This document shows, piece by piece, positions 1-8,578 of a stretch of DNA of 42,645 nt; position 1 is the first letter of the stretch, and each line of letters begins with the position of its first letter. Source of the DNA: Chloroflexota bacterium (GTDB taxonomy: Bacteria > Chloroflexota > Anaerolineae > Anaerolineales > VGOW01); contig JACPWC010000101.1 in NCBI GenBank assembly GCA_016197225.1, positions 1 through 42,645 on the forward strand, given 5' to 3'. The position numbers were made by a program, and so were the translations under genes. Below the pieces are notes generated by a model. The model was given only the letters and a program-made list of their open reading frames with translations, had not been told where the DNA came from and searched no databases.

Positions 1-1389
1 ACCGCCCAGAACCACGTTCGAGAATTGCGTCGCCGTTGTCGCCAAAGTGTAATTGATGGCGTCACCACCAACCACTTGGCCTACCACCGTTGCGGTCAGC
101 GTCGGGTTCAGGTCGCCGTAGGTCTTGCTCTTGTTGTTGGCGGTGACAGTGGCGTTTGCTTTGTTCACCGTCTGTGTCACACTACCGTTACTCGAATTGA
201 AACCGGCGGCTCCACCATAACAAGCAGTAATGGTATGGGATGGAACAGTTAGTGTTGACGTCGAGAACGCCGCTTGTCCGCTGCCATTAAGCGCGGTTGG
301 CCCGGCGAGTGTGGTCGTGGGTGCTGCACACGTGCCACCTTCGATGAAAGTTACACTGCCGCTTGTCACAGCAGTAGTACCAACTTTCACTGAGGCTGTA
401 AACGTCACGTTATTTCCGTAAGTTGACGGATTTGACGAAGAAGCAACCGTTGTAGTCGTGTTTGCGTTGCTGTTGAATGTGACGGTCAGACTTCCATTCG
501 CGCCAAATATGCCACTGCATGGATTTGTCGTACCCGTGCAAGTCGAAGAACCGAGATTGCTAGGAGCGCTCCAGCCCCCGAATGTCGATCCGCCGCTGGC
601 GCTTGCATTGAATGTCACAGTCGCACCGTTATCCGAGGTTGTAATATTATTGGACCCCCCGCACGAGCTCGTAACAGTCACCGGACCTGGAACGGCTGTG
701 CCGGTGCCGCCGCATGCAACCGGTACATTAATGGTCCCCGAGCTTACGGAGAGCGTCACTGAACCTGTGCCGGTGCCCGCGAAGGGTAGCTTCCAGCTAC
801 GGGCATCCGTAAAGTCCGTCGTTGCAGCACCCGAAACCACACCGTAAGCGTATACATGATATTGAGCCACAAACCAATCTGGCAATTGGAATTGATAAGT
901 GAATCCACCGTTATCATCTGCCAGCACATCTACAGAGAGTCTCCAGCTATCACCGAGAACATCGTTGACGATGAGATGCACTGACTCGCCGGGCTGCCAG
1001 TTGCCGCTGGTAAGAATGACGGTTTCGCCTGCAAAGTAATCATCTTTATCGCTTTGAATGAAAGGGGGAGGAGGAGGGGTGATTTCGACGGTCGGCGTAG
1101 GCTCAAGGGTCGGCGCGTCGGTAGCCGCCGCCGTCTCCGTCACGACGGGCGCATCGGTCGGCGCCTCCGTCGCAGGGGGTGCGTCGGTCGGCGCCGCCTC
1201 GGTTGGCGCATCAGTCGAAACCGGCGCATCCACCGGCGTGGTCACCTCAGGTGGCGTGTCGGTATCGGGCGTCTGGGCAAACGTTGGGCCCCCGGCCAGG
1301 CCGGCCAACAGCAGGGCCGCGGCCACCAGGGCCGTCAGGCCGACTGAGTATATTCGCGTCCAGACATTGAGTCGTCGGGTCTTTTTCAT
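1..1389 (-). CDS. Secreted Ig-like repeat surface protein, N-terminal 463 codons (partial)
   Basis: The frame is open from an ATG at 1389 to the window edge, so the C-terminus is missing. Residues 1-39 form a signal peptide (KKTRR, a hydrophobic stretch, then a probable cut near TFAQ). A linker of repeated APTDAP-like units follows to about residue 95. Next comes a beta-rich domain (about 100-180), then a Cys-containing segment with a GGW motif like the divergent InlB B-repeat (about 190-290). A Big_3-type Ig repeat (TYGNNVTFTASV, about 300-385) and the start of an MBG-type repeat (YGDLNPTLTATV) complete the visible part. These families are known from large extracellular bacterial proteins, so an exported adhesive or structural role is inferred. 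A Shine-Dalgarno AGAGGGAG lies just upstream. The frame was translated by eye through all 463 codons without a stop. Ligand and total size are unknown. Confidence 0.85.
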   Translation of the reverse strand, partial: MKKTRRLNVWTRIYSVGLTALVAAALLLAGLAGGPTFAQTPDTDTPPEVTTPVDAPVSTDAPTEAAPTDAPPATEAPTDAPVVTETAAATDAPTLEPTPTVEITPPPPPFIQSDKDDYFAGETVILTSGNWQPGESVHLIVNDVLGDSWRLSVDVLADDNGGFTYQFQLPDWFVAQYHVYAYGVVSGAATTDFTDARSWKLPFAGTGTGSVTLSVSSGTINVPVACGGTGTAVPGPVTVTSSCGGSNNITTSDNGATVTFNASASGGSTFGGWSAPSNLGSSTCTGTTNPCSGIFGANGSLTVTFNSNANTTTTVASSSNPSTYGNNVTFTASVKVGTTAVTSGSVTFIEGGTCAAPTTTLAGPTALNGSGQAAFSTSTLTVPSHTITACYGGAAGFNSSNGSVTQTVNKANATVTANNKSKTYGDLNPTLTATVVGQVVGGDAINYTLATTATQFSNVVLGG

Positions 1390-1445
1390 GGTGATTTATC
1401 TCCCTCTTTAACAGATGATTACAGCGCAGGAGCGTTGTATGTAAC

Positions 1446-1478
1446 AAAAAAACCGGCGCGCATTATTACGGCCGGTTT
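1446..1478 (-). terminator. Intrinsic terminator in the 5' leader of the surface-protein gene
   Basis: On the minus strand AAACCGGC (1478-1471) pairs perfectly with GCCGGTTT (1457-1450) around a 13-nt loop, followed by a run of T. It lies about 60 bases upstream of the ATG at 1389, between any distal promoter and the gene. It could be an attenuator, or the end of a separate leader RNA. Confidence 0.65.
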
Positions 1479-1680
1479 CGCTATTAGCTCCCTGAAGGCT
1501 TAGCCAATCCTATTTTAGCGGACTGGTCAGCGACCAAATTAGGCCCTCAGATCAATGCCTCCATGCGACGAGATGCATCGATCAATTAAGGAAGGCCGTG
1601 CCAGCTACCTCAAAGAGGCGCCTGAAGGCTAGGTCTTGGTCGTCCTCTCGATGATCGAGTGAATGTCTATTTATTTGATG
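1479..1680 (-). promoter_or_regulatory. Structured leader with a duplicated motif upstream of the surface-protein gene
   Basis: Read on the minus strand, AGCCTTCAGG occurs twice, 130 bases apart (1630-1621 and 1500-1491). Several short helices can be drawn: GCCttcaGGC and CCTCtttGAGG near the first copy; CCTA-A-TTT with AAA-A-TAGG enclosing GGTCgctGACC before the second; and GGCtaaGCC and GCTaatAGC next to the terminator. The layout resembles a riboswitch or attenuator with an expression platform. I could not match it to a known class: the conserved cores of c-di-GMP-I, TPP, SAM-I, glycine, fluoride and ydaO elements were not seen. Confidence 0.35.
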
Positions 1681-1973
1681 AGCGCTTTAGAGTCTCCCCG
1701 CGAGTCTCTGGAAGAATTAGGCGTTTTCAACCTATGTTCAATTCGTGAACCGTCAAAATAAGAACGAGCCCGATTGTGCAAATTCGCAACTGCAGGATGT
1801 AATAGTACTTTTTCGAGAATGTATCAGTACATTTTTGAAAGGGGTTGACTTTGATTAAGTGGAGAACGCCCCACCTAATAAACCGTTAGCGTTTCTGAAT
1901 GGGTACGGCTATGTCAAAGGCGCGTCATAGGAAATAACTCCTATAACAGGTGCTCTCTGGTAAACTTACCCAC
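1681..1973. other. Gene-free spacer between divergent genes
   Basis: No convincing coding frame was seen. It is more AT-rich than the flanking genes. A perfect short palindrome, ATAGGA-aataac-TCCTAT, lies at 1927-1944, about 30 bases before the peptidase ATG, and could be an operator. A TTGATT at 1851 and TAATAA at 1876 are 19 bases apart, only a marginal promoter. Divergent promoters presumably lie here. Confidence 0.4.
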
Positions 1974-3767
1974 ATGAATTTCGACGCCTTCAAAACCTCC
2001 ACTGTTGATTTGTGGGATAACACCCGCGTTACCCTCCACAACCTGCGCGTCCGCCTGCGCCCGGCCTCGGTGGACTACGTGATCCTCGGCCTCGGCGGCT
2101 CACTGCCCGAATACATTCCGTCGCCGCCCAAGTGGCACAAGTGGATTCCGGTTGATCTCGGCTTGACGCCAGGCGGCCCGTCGCTCACCGGCCTGCGCTA
2201 CATCTTCGATCAGATCGTCGAAGACCCGCGCCCGCTCGGCGTGCTCGTCCAGAATTACGGGCTGGACGTTGGCTGGGCCACGGCCCAAAGTGTGCGCGAC
2301 CTCTTCAGCCGCTTCCGCGCGCGGGGCAAGAAGGTCGTGTTCTACTCGCCCTCCTTCGACATCCTCGACTACTACGTTGCCACCGCCGCCGACGCCATCA
2401 TCATTCCCCCGCCCGGGCTGTGGGCCGTGATCGGCTTGCGGAGCGAACTGACCTTCATCAAAGACACGCTCAACACTTACGGCATTCGGGCCGAAGTGGT
2501 CAACGTCTCGCCCTACAAAACCGCCTGGGACACTTACGCCCGATCCGACATCTCGCCCGAACACCGCGACATGCTCACCTGGCTCATGGATGGCCGGTAC
2601 GAAGCTGTGGTCGAAGCCATTGCCTCCGCCCGCAAGCTCGACCCGGCCCGCGTGCGAGAGCTGATCGACTCCGGGCCGCTCAACGCGCAGGCCGCCCGCG
2701 AGGCCGGGCTGGTGGATGCGGTTTTATACGAAGATGGCTTGGCCGAATATCTGGCGACGCCGGCGCAAAAAGTTGCTAAAGCAAAACCAAAGTGGCAACC
2801 GCCGTTTGCCAAAAAAACAGAGTCCGGCCCCCCACCCAAGCCGACGGCTAAACTCCAGCGCTGGGGCGCAGTGCGAGCCTCCCTTCGCCGTCCCATCCGT
2901 TGGCGCTCGGGCAAATACGTCGGCATCATCCCGCTCGAGGGCACGATTGTTTTGGGGCGCAGTCAATCCCTTCCGATCCAATTGCCCTTCCCCATCCCTT
3001 TCTTTAGCAATCAACTGGCCGGGTCGGAAACCATCGTCCAGCACTTTCGCGACGCCGAGAAGGACAATGAGATTGCGGCCATTGTGCTCTACGTGAACTC
3101 ACGCGGCGGCTCGGCTCTGGCCTCTGATTTGATCTGGCACGAAGTGGAGCGGGTGCGGCGCAAGAAGCCGGTGGTGGTGTACATGGGCGACTACGCCGCC
3201 TCGGGCGGCTACTTCGTGTCGGCGGGCGCACAGTGGATCATGGCTCAGCCACTGACCACCACCGGCTCCATCGGCGTGATTTCATTAAAGGTGGTGACTG
3301 CCGGCCTGTACGAAATGTTCAAAGCCAATCGCGTGATTCTGCAACGCGGCGCGCGAGCCAGCATGTTCGCCGACGACGCGCCCTTCTCGCCGGAAGATCG
3401 GGCGTCAGCTCAGGCGCAAATTGATCACTACTACGCCGACTTCAAAAATGTGGTGATGAACGGGCGCAAGATGGATGAGCCGACTCTGGAAGAAGTGGCC
3501 GGTGGCCGGGTGTGGCTGGGGCGGCAGGCGCTGGGCCACAAATTGGTGGATGCATTGGGCGATTTGAATGATGCGGTTGAAAAGGCAAAGGAGTTGGCGA
3601 AACTGCCGGCCAACCGCTTTACGCCCAACGCCTGGTACAGCGGCAGTGGCGGCAACCTGCTCCCGCCGCCTTTTCCCTCGCAGGTTGCCAGCTTCATAGC
3701 CGCCATCCAAACTGCCTTGCGCGAAACAGCGTGGATGATTGACCCGGTTGAGATCAAGATAAGATGA
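1974..3767 (+). CDS. sppA: SppA-type signal peptide peptidase (S49 family, double-domain form)
   Basis: This 597-residue protein has two tandem S49/crotonase-like domains, as in the long 67-kDa SppA family that degrades signal peptides in the membrane. The N-terminal domain has the lysine motif SPYKTAWD (K182) followed by DISPEHRDM. The C-terminal domain has the nucleophile motif ASGGYF (S410), then TTTGSIGVI. The Lys/Ser spacing is close to that of E. coli SppA (K209/S409, from memory), so the Ser-Lys dyad is intact. No clear N-terminal transmembrane segment is visible; aliphatic stretches occur within both domains. An in-frame GTG at 1950 would add eight residues; the ATG at 1974 is preferred, though neither has an obvious ribosome binding site. 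The phosphatase gene follows after a palindromic spacer. Confidence 0.88.
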   Translation: MNFDAFKTSTVDLWDNTRVTLHNLRVRLRPASVDYVILGLGGSLPEYIPSPPKWHKWIPVDLGLTPGGPSLTGLRYIFDQIVEDPRPLGVLVQNYGLDVGWATAQSVRDLFSRFRARGKKVVFYSPSFDILDYYVATAADAIIIPPPGLWAVIGLRSELTFIKDTLNTYGIRAEVVNVSPYKTAWDTYARSDISPEHRDMLTWLMDGRYEAVVEAIASARKLDPARVRELIDSGPLNAQAAREAGLVDAVLYEDGLAEYLATPAQKVAKAKPKWQPPFAKKTESGPPPKPTAKLQRWGAVRASLRRPIRWRSGKYVGIIPLEGTIVLGRSQSLPIQLPFPIPFFSNQLAGSETIVQHFRDAEKDNEIAAIVLYVNSRGGSALASDLIWHEVERVRRKKPVVVYMGDYAASGGYFVSAGAQWIMAQPLTTTGSIGVISLKVVTAGLYEMFKANRVILQRGARASMFADDAPFSPEDRASAQAQIDHYYADFKNVVMNGRKMDEPTLEEVAGGRVWLGRQALGHKLVDALGDLNDAVEKAKELAKLPANRFTPNAWYSGSGGNLLPPPFPSQVASFIAAIQTALRETAWMIDPVEIKIR

Positions 3768-3831
3768 CGACAGACGATGGACGAAAGCAGTCGTTGCCCG
3801 TCGTCTGTCGTCGTTCGTCCATCGTCGTCAC
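3768..3831. repeat. Intergenic imperfect palindrome, GACGA(C)AGACGATGGACGA family
   Basis: The unit GACGACAGACGATGGACGAA is followed by a degenerate inverted copy reading TTCGTCCATCGTCGTC. The two can fold into a long hairpin that fills the gap between the peptidase and phosphatase genes. Confidence 0.7.
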
Positions 3832-3837
3832 TCAAGC

Positions 3838-4326
3838 ATGACTACTAAAATCCTCTTCGTTTGCATGGGCAACATCTGCCGCAGTCCGGTGGCCGAAGGC
3901 GTGTTCAATCATCTTGTGGCGCAGGCAGGCCGCGCTGGCGAGTTCCAAGTGGACTCTGCCGGAACCGGCGACTGGCACGCCGGCCAACTGCCCGACCCGC
4001 GTTCGCGAGCCGTCGCTCACAAACACGGCCTGGCCCTGAGCCACCGCGCCCGCCAGATCGAACACGCCGACTTCAGCCGCTTCGATCTCATCATCGTCAT
4101 GGATCGAGACAATCTCTCTGACCTGCGCTCGTTCTCGTCGCTCACGCCTGAGCAACGCGCCAAAGTCAAACTCCTGCGCGAGTTCGACCCGCAAGCCAAC
4201 GGGAATCTTGAAGTGCCCGACCCGTACTACGGCGGCCCCGAAGGCTTCGAGCGCATGTATGAGATGATCGAGCGCTCGGCGCGTGAGTTGTTAAAATCCG
4301 TCCCGCCTGAAAACAGTAATCAGTGA
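3838..4326 (+). CDS. Low-molecular-weight protein tyrosine phosphatase family protein
   Basis: The 162-residue protein opens with the family P-loop CX5R, seen as CMGNICRS (nucleophile C9, R15). It carries the general-acid loop VPDPYYGG (D128) near the C-terminus. This matches LMW-PTP enzymes, which hydrolyse phosphotyrosine through a cysteinyl-phosphate intermediate in the cytoplasm. Length and motif order are typical. Some relatives act as arsenate reductases, but the DPYYG loop favours phosphatase. The substrate is unknown. It lies between SppA and an MFS exporter, separated on both sides by palindromic repeats, so co-transcription is possible but unproven. Confidence 0.92.
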   Translation: MTTKILFVCMGNICRSPVAEGVFNHLVAQAGRAGEFQVDSAGTGDWHAGQLPDPRSRAVAHKHGLALSHRARQIEHADFSRFDLIIVMDRDNLSDLRSFSSLTPEQRAKVKLLREFDPQANGNLEVPDPYYGGPEGFERMYEMIERSARELLKSVPPENSNQ

Positions 4327-4388
4327 ACAGCGGCCAGTGATCAGTGCCACTATCCACTGTTCACTGCCCACTGTTCACTACTCACTGC
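4318..4388. repeat. Intergenic repeat, CACTGTTCACTG / CAGTGAACAG family
   Basis: Short units CAGTGAACAG and CAGTGATCAG are followed by inverted units CACTATCCACTG, TTCACTGCCCACTG and TTCACTACTCACTG, giving a hairpin-forming spacer. The same word family recurs at 40474-40501. Confidence 0.7.
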
Positions 4389-4389
4389 C

Positions 4390-5628
4390 TTGCCCCGCTT
4401 CCCCGCCCTGGCCTCGCGTGACTTTCGCATCTTCTGGGTCGGCCAGTTCATCTCGCTCATCGGCACCTGGATGCAGAGCACGGTTCAACCGTATCTGGCT
4501 TACCGCCTCACCGGCCAGCCCATTTATCTGGGGCTGGTAGGGTTTGCCGCCACCCTGCCCACGCTCCTCTTCACTTTGCCCGGCGGCGTCTTTGTCGAGC
4601 GGATGGACAAACGCAAAGTCGTCATCATCATGCAAGCGGTGATGATGGTGCAGGCCTTCGTGATGGCCTACCTGGCTCTGAGCGGCGTGATCAACATCTG
4701 GCACATCATCGCCCTGGCCTTTGTCCTGGGTTCGGCCAACTCTATCGAAATCACCGCCCGCCAAGCCATGCTAATCGAGTTGGTAGGCAAGGAGGCGCTT
4801 CCTAACGCCATCGCCTTGCAGTCCACCATCTTCAACACGGCCCGCGTGCTGGGGCCGGCCTTTGCCGCGCCCTTCCTTCTGATTCTTGGCAATCAAGGCG
4901 AAGGCTGGGCGTTCTTCGCCAACGGCGTGAGTTACCTGTTCGTCATCGTCGGCCTGCTCATCGTGCGCACTCGCCCACAAGCCAAACCCGCCTCCGGTCG
5001 AAGCGCCCTGGGCGAATTCATGGATGGCCAGCGCTTCATCAGGGAAGCGCCAGTTGTGTTAGCGTTGATTCTCATGGCAACCGTGCTCGGCTTCTTCGCT
5101 TTTCCGTTCAGTCAGCAAATTCCGGTCATCGCCCGGGTGACGCTCGCCCAAGCTGCCGACACTCAAGCGGCAGTCGCGGCGCGGAATAGCGCCCTGGTCA
5201 CCGCCCAGGGAGTCGGCGCGTTGATCGCCGCTGTTGCCCTCACTGCCTTCAGCGCCATGCACCATCGCGGGCGTTTGCTCACCATTGCCCAAACAGTTTT
5301 CGGCGTCGCCTTCCTCAGCCTGGCCCTGACGAAAACTCTGCCGCTCGCTTTGTTCTTCATGGTATTCGTCGGCTGGGGAACCGTCACCCAACTGGCGACG
5401 ACCAACACCTTGATCCAACTCAGCGTGCCGGATCATTTGCGCGGGCGCGTCATCAGCACCTATCTCTGGTCACTGCAAGGCGTCGCCCCGTTCGGCAGTT
5501 TGTTCATCGGCTGGATGGTGCAGGCCTGGGGCGTGCAGGCGGCGCTGTTGGTGAGCGGCTCGGTGAGCTTGCTCTCTGTTGTCGCCTTGAATCTTTACAC
5601 GCCAACGCTGAGGCGGGTTGAGACTTAG
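4390..5628 (+). CDS. MFS transporter, MFS_3 / enterobactin-exporter-like
   Basis: The protein of 412 residues has about twelve hydrophobic segments. It starts with LASRDFRIFWVGQFISLIG, and the loop after TM2 reads GGVFVERMDKRKVVII, the major-facilitator loop 2-3 signature (G...D-R...R/K). The arrangement matches the MFS_3 family of drug or siderophore exporters driven by proton exchange. The start is a TTG at 4390 placed inside the upstream repeat. No better ATG precedes TM1, so the exact N-terminus is uncertain by a few residues. Substrate cannot be read from sequence. The following SulP gene has its own promoter just after this stop codon. Confidence 0.85.
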   Translation: MPRFPALASRDFRIFWVGQFISLIGTWMQSTVQPYLAYRLTGQPIYLGLVGFAATLPTLLFTLPGGVFVERMDKRKVVIIMQAVMMVQAFVMAYLALSGVINIWHIIALAFVLGSANSIEITARQAMLIELVGKEALPNAIALQSTIFNTARVLGPAFAAPFLLILGNQGEGWAFFANGVSYLFVIVGLLIVRTRPQAKPASGRSALGEFMDGQRFIREAPVVLALILMATVLGFFAFPFSQQIPVIARVTLAQAADTQAAVAARNSALVTAQGVGALIAAVALTAFSAMHHRGRLLTIAQTVFGVAFLSLALTKTLPLALFFMVFVGWGTVTQLATTNTLIQLSVPDHLRGRVISTYLWSLQGVAPFGSLFIGWMVQAWGVQAALLVSGSVSLLSVVALNLYTPTLRRVET

Positions 5629-5629
5629 C

Positions 5630-5657
5630 TTGATAAAAATCACCAGCCGCATATAAT
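5630..5657 (+). promoter_or_regulatory. Sigma-70-type promoter for the SulP gene
   Basis: TTGATA (5630-5635) and a perfect TATAAT (5652-5657) are 16 bases apart. They begin two bases after the MFS stop codon and lie about 110 bases before the SulP ATG. Confidence 0.65.
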
Positions 5658-5768
5658 TCGCTTCCAGCCAACTCAAACTTTAATTGAAATGCAACAAGCC
5701 CGCCTGGCCTCGTTGACCGACGACGGACTCAGGCATGTTTGCGTTAAACCACAGGAGAAAAAAGCCCC

Positions 5769-7427
5769 ATGCCTCGCCGTAGTTTGCCCCGCCTCTTGAA
5801 AGACGAATTCACCGGTTACACCGCCGACAAGTTTCGACAGGACACCCTCGCCGGTCTCACCGTCGCCGCCGTGGCCCTGCCGTTGGCCCTGGCCTTCGGC
5901 GTGGCCTCCGGGGCCACCGCCGCCGCCGGGCTGGTGACGGCCATCCTGGCCGGTCTCGTCATCGGCGGCCTGTCGGGCGCGCCTTATCAAATCTCCGGGC
6001 CGACCGGAGCGATGAGCGCGGTGCTGATCGTGCTGGCGCAGAAATATGGCCTGAGCGGAATTTGGATCGCGGGTGTTCTTTCTGGTATCTTGTTATTAGT
6101 AATTGGTCTATTGCGATTGGGCCGCTTCATCGCCTTCATTCCTGCGCCCGTCATCAGCGGCTTCACCTCCGGCATCGCTCTCATCATCGCCATCGGCCAG
6201 CTTGACAACCTGCTCGGCGCGCAAACGCCAAAAGCCGAGTCGGCGGCGCTCAAATTTATCGGCTACTTCAAGGGTGGCTACGTGCCCGACTGGCACACGC
6301 TGGTGCTTGGCGGCATCGTCATCGCCGCCATGATTCTGTGGCCCAAGAAGTGGAACGCGCGCTTCCCGGCCTCCCTGCTCGGCATCATCCTGGCCACTGG
6401 CTTCAACGCCGTGTTCAACTGGCCGGTGAAGATCATCGGCGACATTCCGCAAACATTACTACTCAGCGACCACCTCACGTTTGCCGCCATCCCGTGGACG
6501 AATTTACGAGACTTCATCGCACCCACGTTGACCATCACCGCTCTCGGCGCTGTTGAGAGTTTGCTCTGCGGGGCAGTCGCCAGCAACATGACCGGCATTC
6601 GCTTGCAGGCTAATCAGGAATTGATCGCCCAGGGCGTAGGCAACATCCTCATCCCCTTTTTTGGCGGCGTCCCGGCCACAGCGGCCATTGCCCGCACCAG
6701 TGTCGGCATCAAGTCCGGCGGGCAGACGCGCCTGGTCAGCATTATTCATGCCCTCGCCATCCTGGCTTCAATGTTCATCCTGGCCCCGGTCATGTCGCGC
6801 GTTCCGCTGGCGGCGCTGGCCGGGGTGTTGATCGTGACCGCCTGGCGGATGAACGAGTGGGAGTCGATCCACTACATCTTCAAGCACCGGCTCAAGACGG
6901 CGATGATCACCTTTAGCATCACCATGCTGGCGACGATTACGCTTGACCTGACGCAGGCGATCCTCATCGGCGCGTTTCTGTCGGGCGCGGTGTTCTTGAA
7001 CCAGAGCGCCAGCATTGATATTGAGGTGCAGGAAGTGGACGTGGAAAAACTGCGCGGGCGCGGCATTGAGAACGCCGGCAAATGCCGCCACGTGCGCGTG
7101 GCCTACCTCACCGGCCCGCTGTTCTTCGCCGCCACCGGCAACTTCAACGAAGCTTTTGCGAAACTCAACGAAACCCACGCTCTGATTCTTTCGATGCGCG
7201 GCGTGCCGCTGGTGGATACCTCAGGCTTGCAAGTGATGCTCGCCCTGCATGAGCGCCTCACGCACAGTGGAGGCACTTTGATGCTGGCCGGAGTCCACGA
7301 CGACGTGCGGCGCATGTTGGAGCGCGGCGGATTGGTTGAGGCGATTGGCGAGCAAAACTTCTTCTGGAGCGCCGACCAGGCGATTGTGGAAGCCGAGCGG
7401 CGCGGATGCGCGCATTGTGAAAAATGA
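5769..7427 (+). CDS. SulP-family anion transporter with STAS domain
   Basis: The 552-residue protein has the SulP layout. A short N-terminal tail is followed by TM1 (LAGLTVAAVALPLALAFGVA), then GAPYQISGPTGAMSAVLI, the TM3 signature of this family. About 10-14 hydrophobic segments reach residue ~420. A C-terminal STAS domain (about 443-540) includes LSMRGVPLVDTSGLQVM, the loop that in anti-sigma antagonists carries a phospho-acceptor. SulP proteins move sulfate, bicarbonate or other anions. Bicarbonate or sulfate is plausible here but not decidable. The C-terminus ends in RRGCAHCEK. A ribosome binding site CAGGAG lies upstream. It converges with the BtaA-like gene, with only eight bases between the stops. 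Confidence 0.92.
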   Translation: MPRRSLPRLLKDEFTGYTADKFRQDTLAGLTVAAVALPLALAFGVASGATAAAGLVTAILAGLVIGGLSGAPYQISGPTGAMSAVLIVLAQKYGLSGIWIAGVLSGILLLVIGLLRLGRFIAFIPAPVISGFTSGIALIIAIGQLDNLLGAQTPKAESAALKFIGYFKGGYVPDWHTLVLGGIVIAAMILWPKKWNARFPASLLGIILATGFNAVFNWPVKIIGDIPQTLLLSDHLTFAAIPWTNLRDFIAPTLTITALGAVESLLCGAVASNMTGIRLQANQELIAQGVGNILIPFFGGVPATAAIARTSVGIKSGGQTRLVSIIHALAILASMFILAPVMSRVPLAALAGVLIVTAWRMNEWESIHYIFKHRLKTAMITFSITMLATITLDLTQAILIGAFLSGAVFLNQSASIDIEVQEVDVEKLRGRGIENAGKCRHVRVAYLTGPLFFAATGNFNEAFAKLNETHALILSMRGVPLVDTSGLQVMLALHERLTHSGGTLMLAGVHDDVRRMLERGGLVEAIGEQNFFWSADQAIVEAERRGCAHCEK

Positions 7428-7435
7428 CGTTGCGA

Positions 7436-8572
7436 TCAACTTCTCCGGCAAAGCAAGTGCACGCCGGCGTACACGCCCGTTCGTTCCCGCGCCACCCAAT
7501 TCGGGTCAGAGATGTTTTGCCAGCGACTCAAAATAGAGTCGGGCAAACGATAGCCGGGATCAATGGAACGGAACAGAACCCTGGCCTCCGGGGCGGCGGC
7601 CTCTTGCAAAACATCCCACCACCTAATCGTCTCCTCTGCTGACAACCAGTCCGGCGCGTCGAGCAAATTGAAACGGGTGACGGACGACGGCGGAACGTCA
7701 CTAAGGAAAATTTCAGCCCGCCCGACGCGGGTCTCGATTCGAGTCACGGCCTCTTTTAATCGGGCGAAGTTCTCAGGCCGCAAGTAAGGCGGCGGTACAA
7801 GATAGCGGCCCAGCAAAACTTGTTGCCAGAGGAAGTTATCGCGGGCCGGAGAGGTGCTCATGGCCCGCCGAATCCCCGCCGCCAGAAAACTAGCGAACTG
7901 CCGGCCACGCACCCGCCGCGCTTGATGCGGATGAGCGCCAAACATGAGAAGGATCGGCAACTGCTCGGCGAACGGTTTGGCGAGCGGATTCCACCAGCGC
8001 GAGTGAACACGCTTGAAGTAGAAGTCGGCCTGCTCGGCCAGCGACTGGCACTCAAAGACTCGCGCCAGCGCGCGCGAGCCGCACACCACCCTCAAGTAAG
8101 TTCGCAGAAGCCACAGCGTCCGCCCGAACACGCCGGCCCGGTATAGCCCGGCGCGCACCAACCCAAGATTCGCGTCCCAGAAGCGGCGCGTCTCATCATC
8201 AACGTGAGAGCGCAAAAGTTGATGATAGATGCCGTGAGCGCGCGGCGCAGGCGCGAGCGAGAAGAGATGCCAGAAGTCGGCGTAACTCAACTGTTGGGCC
8301 GCCGCGATCTTCAAGTTGAGCAGATAAATCTGGGCCGGGTTGAGGTCAACGGCGTAAATCTTCTTCGGCCCGGCGAGGGCGCAGGCCAGCACATTGTCGC
8401 CCGCCGAGGCAATGGCAAATATCACGTCATCACCACCGAGAGCCAGCGCCTGTTTGTCCACGTCCGGGTCTTCCCAGGTCTGGTTGAACACCAGCCCGGA
8501 GCCGAACACGAGACGTTCAAGCAAGCCCTGTGTCAAAACCGGCTTGCTCGTCGCAGGTGTTTGGGATAGCAT
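7436..8572 (-). CDS. btaA: BtaA-like DUF3419 protein, probable SAM:diacylglycerol 3-amino-3-carboxypropyltransferase
   Basis: The 378-residue protein shows the DUF3419 pattern. It starts with FNQTWEDPDVD, followed by a Rossmann-type SAM site IFAIASAGDNVLACALAG and YAVDLNPAQIYLLNLK. Further conserved parts include FHLSDVPP-like FLSDVPPSS and a C-terminal ARVLFRSIDPGYRLP. In Rhodobacter, BtaA transfers the aminocarboxypropyl group of SAM to diacylglycerol, the first step of betaine lipid synthesis. The methyltransferase BtaB is not seen in this window. The gene starts six bases from the divergent membrane-protein gene. A GAGGTGG ribosome binding site lies within that neighbour's coding region. 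Family assignment is firm; the exact product lipid is inferred. Confidence 0.82.
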   Translation of the reverse strand: MLSQTPATSKPVLTQGLLERLVFGSGLVFNQTWEDPDVDKQALALGGDDVIFAIASAGDNVLACALAGPKKIYAVDLNPAQIYLLNLKIAAAQQLSYADFWHLFSLAPAPRAHGIYHQLLRSHVDDETRRFWDANLGLVRAGLYRAGVFGRTLWLLRTYLRVVCGSRALARVFECQSLAEQADFYFKRVHSRWWNPLAKPFAEQLPILLMFGAHPHQARRVRGRQFASFLAAGIRRAMSTSPARDNFLWQQVLLGRYLVPPPYLRPENFARLKEAVTRIETRVGRAEIFLSDVPPSSVTRFNLLDAPDWLSAEETIRWWDVLQEAAAPEARVLFRSIDPGYRLPDSILSRWQNISDPNWVARERTGVYAGVHLLCRRS

Positions 8573-8578
8573 GGAGCT

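Noticed and set aside
1479-1680. Assignment of the leader to the c-di-GMP-I, ydaO or other named riboswitch
   Set aside because: Fragments such as GGGCCTAA and AGCTAA recall parts of these classes, but the conserved cores are not present in the right order.
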